This document shows, in pieces, positions 17,989 to 27,084 of a stretch of DNA of 59,360 nucleotides (position 1 is its first letter; each line of letters starts with the position of its first letter). The DNA is from Mycobacterium sp. 852002-51961_SCH5331710. GTDB lineage: Bacteria; Actinomycetota; Actinomycetes; Mycobacteriales; Mycobacteriaceae. A program made the position numbers and the translations under genes. The notes beneath the pieces were generated by a model, which worked only from the letters and a program-made list of their open reading frames with translations, was not told the origin of the DNA and ran no database searches. The DNA lies in NCBI RefSeq assembly GCF_001665535.1, contig NZ_LZSQ01000049.1:1-59360 (forward strand), written 5' to 3'.

Positions 17989-19676
17989 CGGTCGAGCACC
18001 CAACGGTCCATGTTCCACCCCGCGCCCCACCGGGTCGGATTACTGCTCACAGCGAACATCTTCTTCGATGTCAGCACCGTGCGCTGCTGCCGGTACAGCG
18101 GCAGCGTAGGCATGTCACCCCACAGCACCGGCCCGCCCTCGCCGAGCAGCCTTGCCATTTCCTTCGGGTCGTTGGTGATGGCCATGGCCGAGATGGCCCG
18201 GTCGACCTGCGGGTTGGAGTAGCGCGGCAGGTTGTTGCCGTTGCCGGTGTGGAACTGGTAGGCGTCCATCGCCGACGATCCGGTCGATCCGCTGCCCGCA
18301 GCGCCGCCCGTGCTGGCCAACAGCACGTCGATCTCGTTGTTACGCAACGACAATGGGCCCACAGTGTCGCTCGCAGCGTCCTCGACGGTGATGCCGGCGG
18401 GCGCACACGCCTTGGCGATGGTGCCCACGGTCGCCGCAAGCCGCGCGTTGGGGCTCTGGTAGCCGATGCGAACGGTCAACGGACGCGCGTTGAGCGCGGC
18501 CCCCGCGGCATCGGGGTTGGCCGCGACGAACTGCCCGGGTTCGGGCCCTCCCTCGGCGGCGCTGTACGCGTCCTCGGTCGCCGGGTTGAGCCGCGAGTTG
18601 GCGATCGGCTGCTCGGCGTTGCGGGCGATCACGTCGCGCGGTGTGCACAGGGCCAGGGCACGACGGGCCGGCGTCGCGGCCAATGGCCCCTGCGGCGCGA
18701 AGATGAGCTGTTCGATCCCGGCCGACGGGGCGTCGGTGCGCACGTAGTCGTCGGGCATGTTCAGCGTCCCCGACGAGCCGGTGGCGATGTCGACGACGTC
18801 GTAAAACCCCTGGTTGACGCGCTCCTGGATGTCGGCGCCGCGCGGCCACACGGTCACCTTGTCGGTGACGGGCTTCGCGCCCCACCATTTGTCGTTGGCG
18901 ACGAGAACGACCGCACCATCCTCGGTCACCTCGTCCAGCTTGTACGGCCCCGATGAGGGGAACTTCTTCAGGTCGACGTCGGGTTTGAGGTTCCAGCCCG
19001 TGTTCCAGACCTGGGCGATGCGCTCCACTACGGGAGCGTCGTTCTCCAGAATCGCCCGGGTGACGCCGTCGTCGCCGAGACCCAGCTGGCCGGCGATGAC
19101 GTGCGACGGCATGATCGACGTCGCCGAGAACAATTGGCCGAAGTCGACGAAACCGCGCTCGGGGGCGAACGAGACCCGCGCCTTCTTCTGCCCCGGTGCG
19201 CAGTCCACCGAGGCGATGTCGCCGTAACCGGCGCGGTTGGCGGCGTCGAAGGTCGGGAACCGGCCGGACTGCGACGCCCACGCCAACACGAGGTCGTCGC
19301 ACGTGACCGGCTTGTCGTCGGAATAGACGGCCGCGGCGTTGATCTCGTAGTCGAGCACCAGCGGTTGCCTGCCGACGACGGAGATGGTTCCGAAGTCGTG
19401 ATCGCCGACGATCTGGCCGTCGGGCCCGTGATAGTTGAAGCCCGTCAGCACCCGCGCGAACGCCTGCGGGCCGCCCGACGCGGCACCGGCGACGGTGTTG
19501 GTGTTGTAGGTGATCAGCGTTCCGTCGACGGCGTAGTCGATGCTGTCGGCGGGGCTGCGGCTACAGGCCGACGCCAACGCCGCGGCGAGCACCAGGACGG
19601 CCGCCAGAACGCCGCAACGCCGGATCGGACTCACTTCCCTCGCGGGCCGGGTGCCCGCCCGGATGCCGGCGCTCAT
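17985..19676 (-). CDS. ABC transporter substrate-binding lipoprotein, family 5 (peptide type)
   Basis: The protein has 563 residues with a lipobox LASAC, lipidated at C38. The mature part has the two-lobed family-5 solute-binding layout, with [20 protein letters not shown] (the [15 protein letters not shown] motif), [20 protein letters not shown] and [14 protein letters not shown]. No permease or ATPase gene is adjacent, so it is an orphan binder, as for Rv2585c at the same place in M. tuberculosis. It sits between secF (three bases upstream) and apt (4-base overlap). Confidence 0.9.
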   Translation of the reverse strand: MSAGIRAGTRPAREVSPIRRCGVLAAVLVLAAALASACSRSPADSIDYAVDGTLITYNTNTVAGAASGGPQAFARVLTGFNYHGPDGQIVGDHDFGTISVVGRQPLVLDYEINAAAVYSDDKPVTCDDLVLAWASQSGRFPTFDAANRAGYGDIASVDCAPGQKKARVSFAPERGFVDFGQLFSATSIMPSHVIAGQLGLGDDGVTRAILENDAPVVERIAQVWNTGWNLKPDVDLKKFPSSGPYKLDEVTEDGAVVLVANDKWWGAKPVTDKVTVWPRGADIQERVNQGFYDVVDIATGSSGTLNMPDDYVRTDAPSAGIEQLIFAPQGPLAATPARRALALCTPRDVIARNAEQPIANSRLNPATEDAYSAAEGGPEPGQFVAANPDAAGAALNARPLTVRIGYQSPNARLAATVGTIAKACAPAGITVEDAASDTVGPLSLRNNEIDVLLASTGGAAGSGSTGSSAMDAYQFHTGNGNNLPRYSNPQVDRAISAMAITNDPKEMARLLGEGGPVLWGDMPTLPLYRQQRTVLTSKKMFAVSSNPTRWGAGWNMDRWVLDR

Positions 19677-19679
19677 GTC

Positions 19680-20948
19680 CTACCGCCGCCGGGTGTTGCG
19701 CTTGCCCGACGGGCGTCCGGTCCGGCTGCTGGTCGGCCGCACCGGCCGCGCACCCGGCGCGGGTTTGTCGGGCGGTGGTGTGGTGTCCGCGTGTGCGGCG
19801 GACTCGGCGCGCGCAGCGGCGCCGACTGTCTCCGGCTCGTCGACTTCGTCGGCCTCGGCGGCCCGGGCCGTCGCGTTCTTGCGGCGGTTCATCACCCGAC
19901 GGGTGTGGTTGCGCACCAGGTCGGTCCGCTCGCGCAACGTCACCAGCAGCGGCGTCGCGAAGAAGATCGACGAATAGGTGCCGACGACGACGCCGACCAA
20001 CTGCACCAGCGCCAGGTCCATCAGCGTGCCCACGCCGAGCAGCCAGACCGCCACCACCATCAGCGCGATGATCGGCAACACGGAGATGAGGCTGGTGTTG
20101 ATCGAGCGCATGAAGGTCTGGTTGACCGCGAGGTTGGCCTGTTCGGCGAAGGTTCGGCGGGTGGTGTGCTCGAAGCCGTGGGTGTTCTCCTCGACCTTGT
20201 CGAACACGATGACGGTGTCGTACAGCGAGAAGCCGAGGATGGTCAGCAGACCGATCACCGTCGCCGGGGTGACCTCGAAGCCGACGAGCGAGTACACGCC
20301 TGCGGTGACCACCAGGTCGAACACCAGCGTCGCCATCGCCGCGATCGACATGTAGCGCTCGTAGCGCACCATGATGTACAGCGTCGCGAGGACCAGGAAC
20401 ACCACCAGCGCGATCAACGCCTTCTGCGTGATCTGGCCGCCCCACGTCTCAGACACCGCCGAATCGCTGATGGCCAGCTTGCTCGGCTGCCCGTCCGATC
20501 CCCTCGGCTTGAAGGCATCGAAGAGCGCGGTGCGCAGCTCTTCGGTCTCCTCGTTGGTCAGCGTCTCGGAGCGGATCTGCACGGTGGCCGATCCGCCGCT
20601 GCCGACGACGACCACCGACTCAGGGCTCTTACCCAGTGTCTTGCTGAACACGTCCTCGACCTGCTGAGTCGTCACGGTGCCCGACTCGGTCACGCTCGGC
20701 ATCGACACCTTGGTACCGCCCTCGAAGTCGATCCCGAAGGTGAAGCCGCGCAACACCATGCTCGCCACGCACACCGCGACGATCACACCGCTGACGATGT
20801 ACCAGAGCTTGCGTTTGCCGATGACCTCGAAGGCACCGGTGCCGGTGTAGAGGCGGACGAAGAAGCCGTGATGCGGCGTCGCCGATTCGATGTCGGGCGC
20901 CTCCACGGCGCCGGTCTGCTGTTCTTCCGATGACTGCTTGGCCGCCAT
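19680..20948 (-). CDS. secF: Protein translocase subunit SecF
   Basis: The 422-residue protein has six membrane helices. The first is followed by the large periplasmic P1 domain, with FTFGIDFEGGTKVSMP as hallmark, and the SecF signature VIGLLTILGFSLYDTVIVFDKVEEN is present. SecF works with SecD to pull proteins across the membrane using the proton gradient. The extended basic and Ala/Pro-rich tail from residue about 345 (RRKNATARAAEADEVDEP onward) is usual in actinobacteria. It starts three bases after the secD stop. Confidence 0.96.
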   Translation of the reverse strand: MAAKQSSEEQQTGAVEAPDIESATPHHGFFVRLYTGTGAFEVIGKRKLWYIVSGVIVAVCVASMVLRGFTFGIDFEGGTKVSMPSVTESGTVTTQQVEDVFSKTLGKSPESVVVVGSGGSATVQIRSETLTNEETEELRTALFDAFKPRGSDGQPSKLAISDSAVSETWGGQITQKALIALVVFLVLATLYIMVRYERYMSIAAMATLVFDLVVTAGVYSLVGFEVTPATVIGLLTILGFSLYDTVIVFDKVEENTHGFEHTTRRTFAEQANLAVNQTFMRSINTSLISVLPIIALMVVAVWLLGVGTLMDLALVQLVGVVVGTYSSIFFATPLLVTLRERTDLVRNHTRRVMNRRKNATARAAEADEVDEPETVGAAARAESAAHADTTPPPDKPAPGARPVRPTSSRTGRPSGKRNTRRR

Positions 20949-20951
20949 GAG

Positions 20952-22751
20952 TTAGTCCCGTCCCGTCGCGTGCGCGGCCGCTCGTCGCTCCCTGGCGATC
21001 TGTTGCACCGCACCGAGTCCGTTCAGCGAAGGCTTGGCCAGTGTCGGCGACTTCGACGCCAGGTACACCAGCGGCCACGTCACGAGGAACACCACGACAA
21101 CGTCGAGAATCGTCGTCAACCCGAGGGTGAACGCGAAGCCCTTGACCTGTCCGACCGCGAGGACGTACAGCACCGCCGCGGCCAGCAGCGTCACCGCGTT
21201 GCCTGACACGATCGTCTTGCGGGCCCTCGCCCAGCCTCGCGGCACCGCCGAGCGGAACGAACGCCCTTCTCGGATCTCATCTTTGATGCGTTCGAAGAAC
21301 ACCACGAACGAGTCGGCCGTCATACCGATACCGATGATCAGACCGGCGATGCCCGCCAGGTCGAGCGTATAGCCGATCCATCTGCCGAGTAGCACGAGGA
21401 TCGCGTAGACCATGGCGCCGGACGCGACCAGCGACAGAGCGGTCAACACCCCCAGCATCCGGTAGTAGAGCAACGAGTAGATCAACACCAGCGCCAGCCC
21501 GACCGCACCGGCGATCAAGCCCGCCCGCAGCGACGAGAGACCCAGTGTGGCGGAGACGGTTTCGGCCTCCGACGACTCGAAGGACAGCGGCAGCGAACCG
21601 TACTTGAGGACGTTGGCCAGTTCGCGGGCCGTCTGCTGGGTGAACTGGCCGCTGATCTGGGTGCGTCCGCCGGGGATCGCCTCCCGAATCTCCGGTGCGC
21701 TCATCACTTTCGAGTCGAGCACGAACGCGGTCTGTGTCCCGACGTTGGCGGCGGTGAAGTCTGCCCAGGTCTTGGCGCCCTCGCCCTTGAACTGGAGGTT
21801 GACGACGTACTCGCCGCGCTGCTGGTCGAGCCCCGAGGTGGCGTCTTCGATCTGCTCACCGTTGATGATTGACTTGTCCAGCAGATACACGTTGCCGTCC
21901 CGACCGCAGGTGATCAGCGGAAGGTTCGGGTCGTCGTTGCCCGCCAGGACGTCGTCCTCATTGCACCGTGTCGCCTGGAACTGCAGGGCGAGGATCTGGA
22001 TCTGCTGATCCGTGCTCTGCCGCAACTGCTTCTCGTCGGCGATGCGCTGCGCCAGCGGAACATCCTCGGGTGAGGGCGGCTTGGTCTGTGTCGGCGACGG
22101 CGCGGGGCTCCCGGGTGCCGGCGAGGGGCTGCCGGGTGCCGGCGAAGGTGGCGGAGGTGGCGGCGGGGCCGGCTGTGCCGGCGGCTCCTGCGGATACGGC
22201 CGCGGCTGCGGCGCACCCGGCGGCGCGGGCTGCGCGGGCGGCTGTTCACCACCGGGCGGCTGCTGACCGGCCGGCGGTTCGGCGCCCGGCGCACCCGGCA
22301 TCCCCGGCATTCCGGGCATCGGACCACCCGGCGGCGCGTCCGGCGGACCCTCCGTCTCACCCGGCATCTCGGCGGGCATCACGTGCACGACGGGACGGAT
22401 GTACAGCCGCGCGGTCTGGCCCAGGTTGCGGGCCTCGCTGCTCTCGCTGCCGGGCACCGTGATCACGAGGTTGTTGCCGTCGATGATCACCTCGGAACCG
22501 GACACGCCGAGGCCGTTGACCCGGTCGTTGATGATCTGTTGCGCCTGGTTCAGCGCCTCGCGGGTGGGCGGCGAGCCGTCGGGCGTGCGCGCGGTCAGGG
22601 TGACGCGGGTTCCGCCCTGCAGGTCAATACCGAGCTTGGGCTCGGCCTTCTTGTCTCCGGTCAGGAAGACCAGGCAGTAGGCGCCGACGAGCAGCGCCAG
22701 GAACAGTGACAGGTAGCGGGCAGGGTGCACCGGCGTCGAAGACGATGCCAC
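20952..22751 (-). CDS. secD: Protein translocase subunit SecD with long proline-rich insert
   Basis: The 599-residue protein carries SecD hallmarks: [13 protein letters not shown] after the first helix, [15 protein letters not shown], and the membrane part [23 protein letters not shown]. Between about residues 125 and 225 the periplasmic P1 domain is interrupted by a Pro/Gly/Ala/Ser-rich stretch with short repeats ([16 protein letters not shown]). Mycobacterial SecD proteins are known to have such inserts, but this one is long. Start GTG 22751. It precedes secF, and yajC lies 84 bases upstream. Confidence 0.96.
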   Translation of the reverse strand: MASSSTPVHPARYLSLFLALLVGAYCLVFLTGDKKAEPKLGIDLQGGTRVTLTARTPDGSPPTREALNQAQQIINDRVNGLGVSGSEVIIDGNNLVITVPGSESSEARNLGQTARLYIRPVVHVMPAEMPGETEGPPDAPPGGPMPGMPGMPGAPGAEPPAGQQPPGGEQPPAQPAPPGAPQPRPYPQEPPAQPAPPPPPPPSPAPGSPSPAPGSPAPSPTQTKPPSPEDVPLAQRIADEKQLRQSTDQQIQILALQFQATRCNEDDVLAGNDDPNLPLITCGRDGNVYLLDKSIINGEQIEDATSGLDQQRGEYVVNLQFKGEGAKTWADFTAANVGTQTAFVLDSKVMSAPEIREAIPGGRTQISGQFTQQTARELANVLKYGSLPLSFESSEAETVSATLGLSSLRAGLIAGAVGLALVLIYSLLYYRMLGVLTALSLVASGAMVYAILVLLGRWIGYTLDLAGIAGLIIGIGMTADSFVVFFERIKDEIREGRSFRSAVPRGWARARKTIVSGNAVTLLAAAVLYVLAVGQVKGFAFTLGLTTILDVVVVFLVTWPLVYLASKSPTLAKPSLNGLGAVQQIARERRAAAHATGRD

Positions 22752-22835
22752 GTTTTGTCAGGTCTCCTCGAGATCGGTCCGTCAGCACAGCACCGCAAAG
22801 ACTACGGGCTCGAGCTGTGATTTCCGCCCGCGGAC

Positions 22836-23171
22836 TCAGCCGTCGGTCTTGGTGTTCGGGCTTTCGGTGAGCTCGACCGCGGTCGACTCGGGCTCGTCGT
22901 CGTCGAACTCGTCGTCCTCGGTGATGCGGTCACGCACCGCGAGCTTCATCCAGGTGGTGACGACACCCGGCGCGATCTCGAGCTCCACCTCATCGTCGGT
23001 GATGCCCTTGATGGTTCCGACCAGACCGGACGTGGTGTGCACGCGGTCGTCGATCTGAAGCGAATTGTGCAGGTCGATGGTGGCCTGCATCGCCTTCTTC
23101 TGTCGGCGCGAGGCGAAGAACATGAACGCACCCAGCACGATGAGCAGGGGGAGGAAGACAACCAAATCCAT
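22836..23171 (-). CDS. yajC: Preprotein translocase subunit YajC
   Basis: The 111-residue protein has one N-terminal transmembrane helix (VVFLPLLIVLGAFMFFASRR) followed by the YajC core (QATIDLHNSLQIDDRVHTTSGLVGTIKGI) and an acidic tail (TEDDEFDDDEPES). It associates with SecDF. It is the first gene of the yajC-secD-secF-lipoprotein-apt-relA run on this strand. Confidence 0.95.
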   Translation of the reverse strand: MDLVVFLPLLIVLGAFMFFASRRQKKAMQATIDLHNSLQIDDRVHTTSGLVGTIKGITDDEVELEIAPGVVTTWMKLAVRDRITEDDEFDDDEPESTAVELTESPNTKTDG

Positions 23172-23474
23172 GGCGATGAAATCTTTCGTTAGGTCTTGTG
23201 GTCACGGCGCAGCGCCGGTAGGGGCGCGCACCCATAAGTGACCAGTGTGCCATTGCGGCCTTGCCCGGCGACCAGCCGACCACGACGAACCCGCGAATTC
23301 ACCGCCGCGCGAATCCGGCTCGTCATCCTGGTCAACGAATTCCGTTGCGTCTACCCCGCAGTGGCTGCGGATTACGCCACACCCTGGCGGGGTTATCGAC
23401 CGGATCGGTGCTGTTTTGGTTAGGCTTCTTGCTCGATGAGCACCGTCGAGACCTGTGACTCACAAGGAGATCGA
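23172..23474. other. Divergent intergenic region between yajC and the aldehyde dehydrogenase
   Basis: About 300 bases without a convincing gene. It must hold the promoters of yajC (leftward) and of the aldehyde dehydrogenase (rightward). Short frames here lack ribosome-binding sites and family features. A good ribosome-binding site, aaggaga, lies at 23464-23470 just before the dehydrogenase ATG. I see no clear operator. Confidence 0.5.
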
Positions 23475-24908
23475 ATGACAACGGTCCAGAACTTCATCGG
23501 CGGCGAGAGCGTCGACTCGGTCAGCGGCGCCACCATGCCACTGGTAGATCCGTCGACCGGTGAGCAGTACGGCACCGCGCCGATCTCGAACGAGGCCGAC
23601 ATCGACAACGCCTACGCCGCCGCGTCCAAGGCGTTCACCGACTGGAAACGCACCACTCCCTCGGTGCGGCAGAAGGCGTTGCTGGACTTCGCCGATGATG
23701 TCGAAAAGCACGCGGAAGAACTCGTGGCCGCCGAGGGGCGCAACACCGGCAAGCCCAACCACGTGACGATGGCCGAAGAGATCCCGCCGATGGTCGACCA
23801 GATCCGGTTCTTCGCCGGCGCCGCGCGGATGCTGGAGGGCAAGTCGGCCGGCGAGTACATGGAGAACCACACGTCGTGGATCCGCCGCGAACCGGTCGGT
23901 GTGGTCGGCCAGGTGGCTCCGTGGAACTACCCGATGATGATGGCGATCTGGAAGTTCGTGCCCGCGGTCGCAGCGGGCAACACCGTCGTCATCAAGCCCA
24001 GCGACACGACCCCGGTCACGACCGTGATGCTGGCCGAGATCGCGGCCCGGCACTTTCCGCCCGGAGTGCTGAATGTCGTTTGTGGAGACCGTGATACGGG
24101 TGCCGCCGTGGTGGCGCACCCTACGCCGCAGATGGTGTCGATCACCGGGTCCGTCGCCGCCGGCCGCGCAGTGGCCGTCAGCGCCGGCGGGCACCTCAAG
24201 CGCACACACCTGGAGTTGGGCGGCATGGCGCCGGTGATCGTGTTCGACGACAGCGACATCGCATCGGCGGCCGAAGGCATCGCGACGGCGGGCTATTTCA
24301 ACGCCGGCCAGGACTGCACCGCGGCCACGCGCGTGCTCGCGACCGCACGGGTCGCCTCGGACCTGACCGAGGCGCTGGCCGAGCAGGCGCGCGCGGCGAC
24401 GACGACGTACGGCAAGCCCGCCGACGACGAGGACGCCTGGGTGCCGCCGGTGAACAACTCCAACCAGTTGGAGCGGGTGCTCGGCTTCCTTGGTGACGTG
24501 CCGTCGCACGCGACGGTCGCGGTCGGCGGAGGACGGCAGGGAGACAAGGGTTTCTACGTCGAACCGACGGTGATCGGCGGCCTGCGCCAGGACGACCGCT
24601 TGGTTCAGCAGGAGATCTTCGGCCCGGTCATCACCGTGCAGTCCTTCTCCGACGAGGACGAGGCGATCGCGTGGGCAAACGGCACCGAGTACGGGTTGGC
24701 GTCGTCGGTGTGGACGCGTGATGTGTCACGGGCACTGCGCGTTTCAGCGGCCCTCGACTTCGGGTGCGTGTGGATCAATACGCACATCCCGCTGGTGGCC
24801 GAGATGCCGCACGGCGGGTTCAAGTCCTCGGGACACGGTAAGGACCTGTCGATGTACGGGTTCGAGGATTACACCCGCATCAAGCACGTCATGGCCTATA
24901 CGGGCTGA
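23475..24908 (+). CDS. NAD(P)-dependent aldehyde dehydrogenase, aminobutyraldehyde dehydrogenase-like
   Basis: The 477-residue enzyme belongs to the aldehyde dehydrogenase superfamily. The general base is E247 (LELGGMAP) and the nucleophile C281 ([12 protein letters not shown]), with their usual 34-residue spacing. [15 protein letters not shown] and [14 protein letters not shown] are typical of the gamma-aminobutyraldehyde/PatD subgroup, so a role in polyamine or amine breakdown is likely. In M. tuberculosis this position holds gabT, also in GABA metabolism. Start ATG 23475 is backed by aaggaga; an upstream in-frame ATG at 23436 lacks such a site. Confidence 0.9.
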   Translation: MTTVQNFIGGESVDSVSGATMPLVDPSTGEQYGTAPISNEADIDNAYAAASKAFTDWKRTTPSVRQKALLDFADDVEKHAEELVAAEGRNTGKPNHVTMAEEIPPMVDQIRFFAGAARMLEGKSAGEYMENHTSWIRREPVGVVGQVAPWNYPMMMAIWKFVPAVAAGNTVVIKPSDTTPVTTVMLAEIAARHFPPGVLNVVCGDRDTGAAVVAHPTPQMVSITGSVAAGRAVAVSAGGHLKRTHLELGGMAPVIVFDDSDIASAAEGIATAGYFNAGQDCTAATRVLATARVASDLTEALAEQARAATTTYGKPADDEDAWVPPVNNSNQLERVLGFLGDVPSHATVAVGGGRQGDKGFYVEPTVIGGLRQDDRLVQQEIFGPVITVQSFSDEDEAIAWANGTEYGLASSVWTRDVSRALRVSAALDFGCVWINTHIPLVAEMPHGGFKSSGHGKDLSMYGFEDYTRIKHVMAYTG

Positions 24909-24922
24909 CAAATCGCAGCCGC

Positions 24923-25231
24923 CTAGAAGACCTTGACCCCGATCAGCGTGGCGACGAAGCGGTAGATGTCGTCGACGGTGAGTTCGACGCCACCGACCTC
25001 GACGTCGATCAGGTCGGACAGCAGGTCGTCGGTCGGCTTCCAGCAGCGCTCGGCGATCTTGACGTCGATGTACTGGAACAGCGCCTCTTCGTCGTGCGGG
25101 GTCATCGGACCGGCGGCCAGACGGGCGAACATCGGCCAGTCCTCCTGCGGGAAGCCGAACGCTTCGCACACTGCGGTGGCCGAATTTTGCCGTGCGACAA
25201 CGGAATCGGTGATACCAGGCCTGTCGGGCAT
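24923..25231 (-). pseudogene. Cytochrome P450 remnant (middle segment only)
   Basis: The 102-residue frame matches only the middle of a bacterial P450: a G/H helix region (FGFPQEDWPMFARLAAGP), then DDLLSDLIDVEVGG and LTVDDIYRFVATLIG leading into the I helix. It stops just where the oxygen-binding AGxxT motif should follow (LIGVKVF, stop). The N-terminal third and the C-terminal part with ExxR and the haem cysteine are absent. It cannot bind haem and is almost certainly a deletion relic. Alternatively it is kept as a small protein of unknown role. Confidence 0.72.
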
Positions 25232-25437
25232 GGTGGGCCTCCTGACAAAGAGCTACGTCGGCTATCGGACGCCACCAAGGTGATGATCGAAAAGGCGCAC
25301 GTCGAATTGGTTACCTAGCCAGGCTAGTTACTAGGTCGGCCCATGGCAGTCATGCAGGTCACAGCGACGCGGTGAAACTCGTCGCACGGACAGCGCTGTG
25401 GGATCTGCGTCACCCCAACAGGATCGGCTACCGCAAA

Positions 25438-25466
25438 GCGCCCCGGACGTCGAGCGTCCGGGGCGC
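25438..25466 (-). terminator. Strong hairpin terminator downstream of a membrane protein gene
   Basis: The arms 25438-25449 (gcgccccggacg) and 25455-25466 (cgtccggggcgc) pair over 12 bases with a five-base loop. On the minus strand the stem is followed by TTTGCGG. It lies 13 bases past the stop of the membrane protein gene at 25479, so it most likely ends that transcript. Confidence 0.8.
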
Positions 25467-25478
25467 CTTGGTGGAGAG

Positions 25479-26234
25479 TTACCGGTGGGCGAGTCGCCCG
25501 CCGCGATCGCCGCGTGAGCGGAACATGTCCCGCCAATTGCGCCGACGCGGTTGTGCGGCCTCGGCCGTCGGCCCGATCACCTCGGTCCGCTGCTCGGCCA
25601 TCGCGGGCTGACCGGCGACCGGATCCGTGCGGCCAGCGACCGGACCGGTGACGGGCCCGGTGTGGCCCGCGACCGGAGTCGGTTCGGCCGCCGCCACCGG
25701 AGCGTGCTCGTCGGCGGTCGTGTGCGCGGTGACGGGTCGGTCGGCCCACTCGACGTCGCGCACGCTGCGCACCGAGATGCGGCCGAGCGCCGCGGCACCC
25801 AGGAACACGATCAACGCTCCGAGGCCGTAGAAGAACAACAGCTCGAGCGCGATGCGCTTGGCCTCGGTCGCGGCGACAGGCGAACCCGCGTCACCGAGGT
25901 TCAACGGACCCGCCACCGCGCGGCCGATGATGAACCACACGCCGCCCGCGACAGCGAGCCACCCGCCGAGCGAAGCGGTCGCACGGTTGCGCGACATCAG
26001 CAGCAGCAGGCCGCCCAGCACGGTCACCGCCCCGGGCAGCACTTCCAGCCAGCCGCGGCCGGTCGTCCACATCCAGGCCTGATCGGGGCTGTACGCGAAG
26101 TTGAACAGCGGGCCGATGAAGGGAGCCAGTGCGCCCCAGGCGCCCAGCAGGATCAACAGGAATCCACTCGTGGCCCCGCGACTGCGCGGCATTCGCATCC
26201 GCCCACCTCGGGGATGTACTCGCGTCTCGGTCAT
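25479..26234 (-). CDS. Four-helix membrane protein with a Val/Thr/Gly/Pro repeat tail
   Basis: I do not recognise this 251-residue protein beyond its class. It has four transmembrane helices (GFLLILLGAWGALAPFIGPL, VLPGAVTVLGGLLLLM, LGGWLAVAGGVWFIIG and ALELLFFYGLGALIVFLGAA), then a cytosolic tail with repeated VAG/GPV units (about residues 188-215) and a basic end (RRRNWRDMFRSRGDRGG). ATG 26234 is preceded by aaggagg. It is monocistronic with its own terminator. The tail could bind partner proteins, but nothing shows which. Confidence 0.75.
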   Translation of the reverse strand: MTETRVHPRGGRMRMPRSRGATSGFLLILLGAWGALAPFIGPLFNFAYSPDQAWMWTTGRGWLEVLPGAVTVLGGLLLLMSRNRATASLGGWLAVAGGVWFIIGRAVAGPLNLGDAGSPVAATEAKRIALELLFFYGLGALIVFLGAAALGRISVRSVRDVEWADRPVTAHTTADEHAPVAAAEPTPVAGHTGPVTGPVAGRTDPVAGQPAMAEQRTEVIGPTAEAAQPRRRNWRDMFRSRGDRGGRLAHR

Positions 26235-26308
26235 GATGCCTCCTTGGTCGTGCGGGGTGGTTACCCGCGCTGACGCATACGTAACCGGTCGTTGGCTAGG
26301 TTGGCGCC

Positions 26309-26935
26309 ATGCGACTCGACGGTGACGCAGCCCGCCGCGTCCTGGCCGACGCGTGGCAGCGGTGGGCTCGACGGTGCGCAGAACTGACCGCCGACGAATG
26401 GTCCACACCCACGCGCTGCGGAGACTGGGACGTCGCGGCGCTGCTCGCCCACGTCTGCCCGGAACCGGCAATGTTTGACCGTCTCACCGGCGCTGTGATC
26501 GACGGTCCCGCCGCCGTCACCGACGCGGCGACCCTGCTGCGCCGCTTCAACGAACCCGACGGAGTCGCCAACACCAACGCTGAAAGCCTTGCCGAACAAG
26601 CGGTTTCGGAGTCCGCAGCGCTGACCCCGCGGGCGGCCGCCCGACGATTCGAAGAGAGCGCGCGGGTGCTGCGTGCCACGCCGATGCCCGCGGAGACCAC
26701 GATCGCGTATCCGGTCGTCGGCAGCACGACGCTGGCCGTCGTCGCTGAGACCGCGCTCATGGAGGCAACGGTGCACCTGCTCGACCTCGCCGATGCGGTC
26801 GGCGGCGTCGAACCGTCGGCCGAGGCGTTGAACGCCACGCGGGACCTGTTGATCTGCGTACCCGATGCGACGCTGGCCGTCGAGGTGCTCGCCGGGCGCG
26901 CCGATCCCGCGAGGGTGTTCCCGGCGATCCGCTGA
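26309..26935 (+). CDS. DinB/maleylpyruvate isomerase N-terminal-like protein
   Basis: The 208-residue protein matches the mycothiol-dependent maleylpyruvate isomerase N-terminal fold. It shows WARRCAELTADEWSTPTRCGDWDVAALLAHV, where the D/H pair in this helix bundle normally helps bind a metal. A further segment, ETALMEATVHLLDLADAVG, holds the third histidine-containing helix. Family members act as thiol-dependent transferases or isomerases; the substrate is unknown. It is read alone between two opposite or unrelated genes, with car following 150 bases later. Confidence 0.78.
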   Translation: MRLDGDAARRVLADAWQRWARRCAELTADEWSTPTRCGDWDVAALLAHVCPEPAMFDRLTGAVIDGPAAVTDAATLLRRFNEPDGVANTNAESLAEQAVSESAALTPRAAARRFEESARVLRATPMPAETTIAYPVVGSTTLAVVAETALMEATVHLLDLADAVGGVEPSAEALNATRDLLICVPDATLAVEVLAGRADPARVFPAIR

Positions 26936-27084
26936 CCCGCCGCGGCGGGGTCTTGCAGAAAGCGCTGCTCGCGCTCACAGCAAGTTCCCAGCCGCCGAGG
27001 GAATACTTTTAGTTCGACTATCGATGTTTTTGGTGGACGCAATGTCGCGCCCCCACAATCCACGTTCGTCCAAAGGATTTCTTG

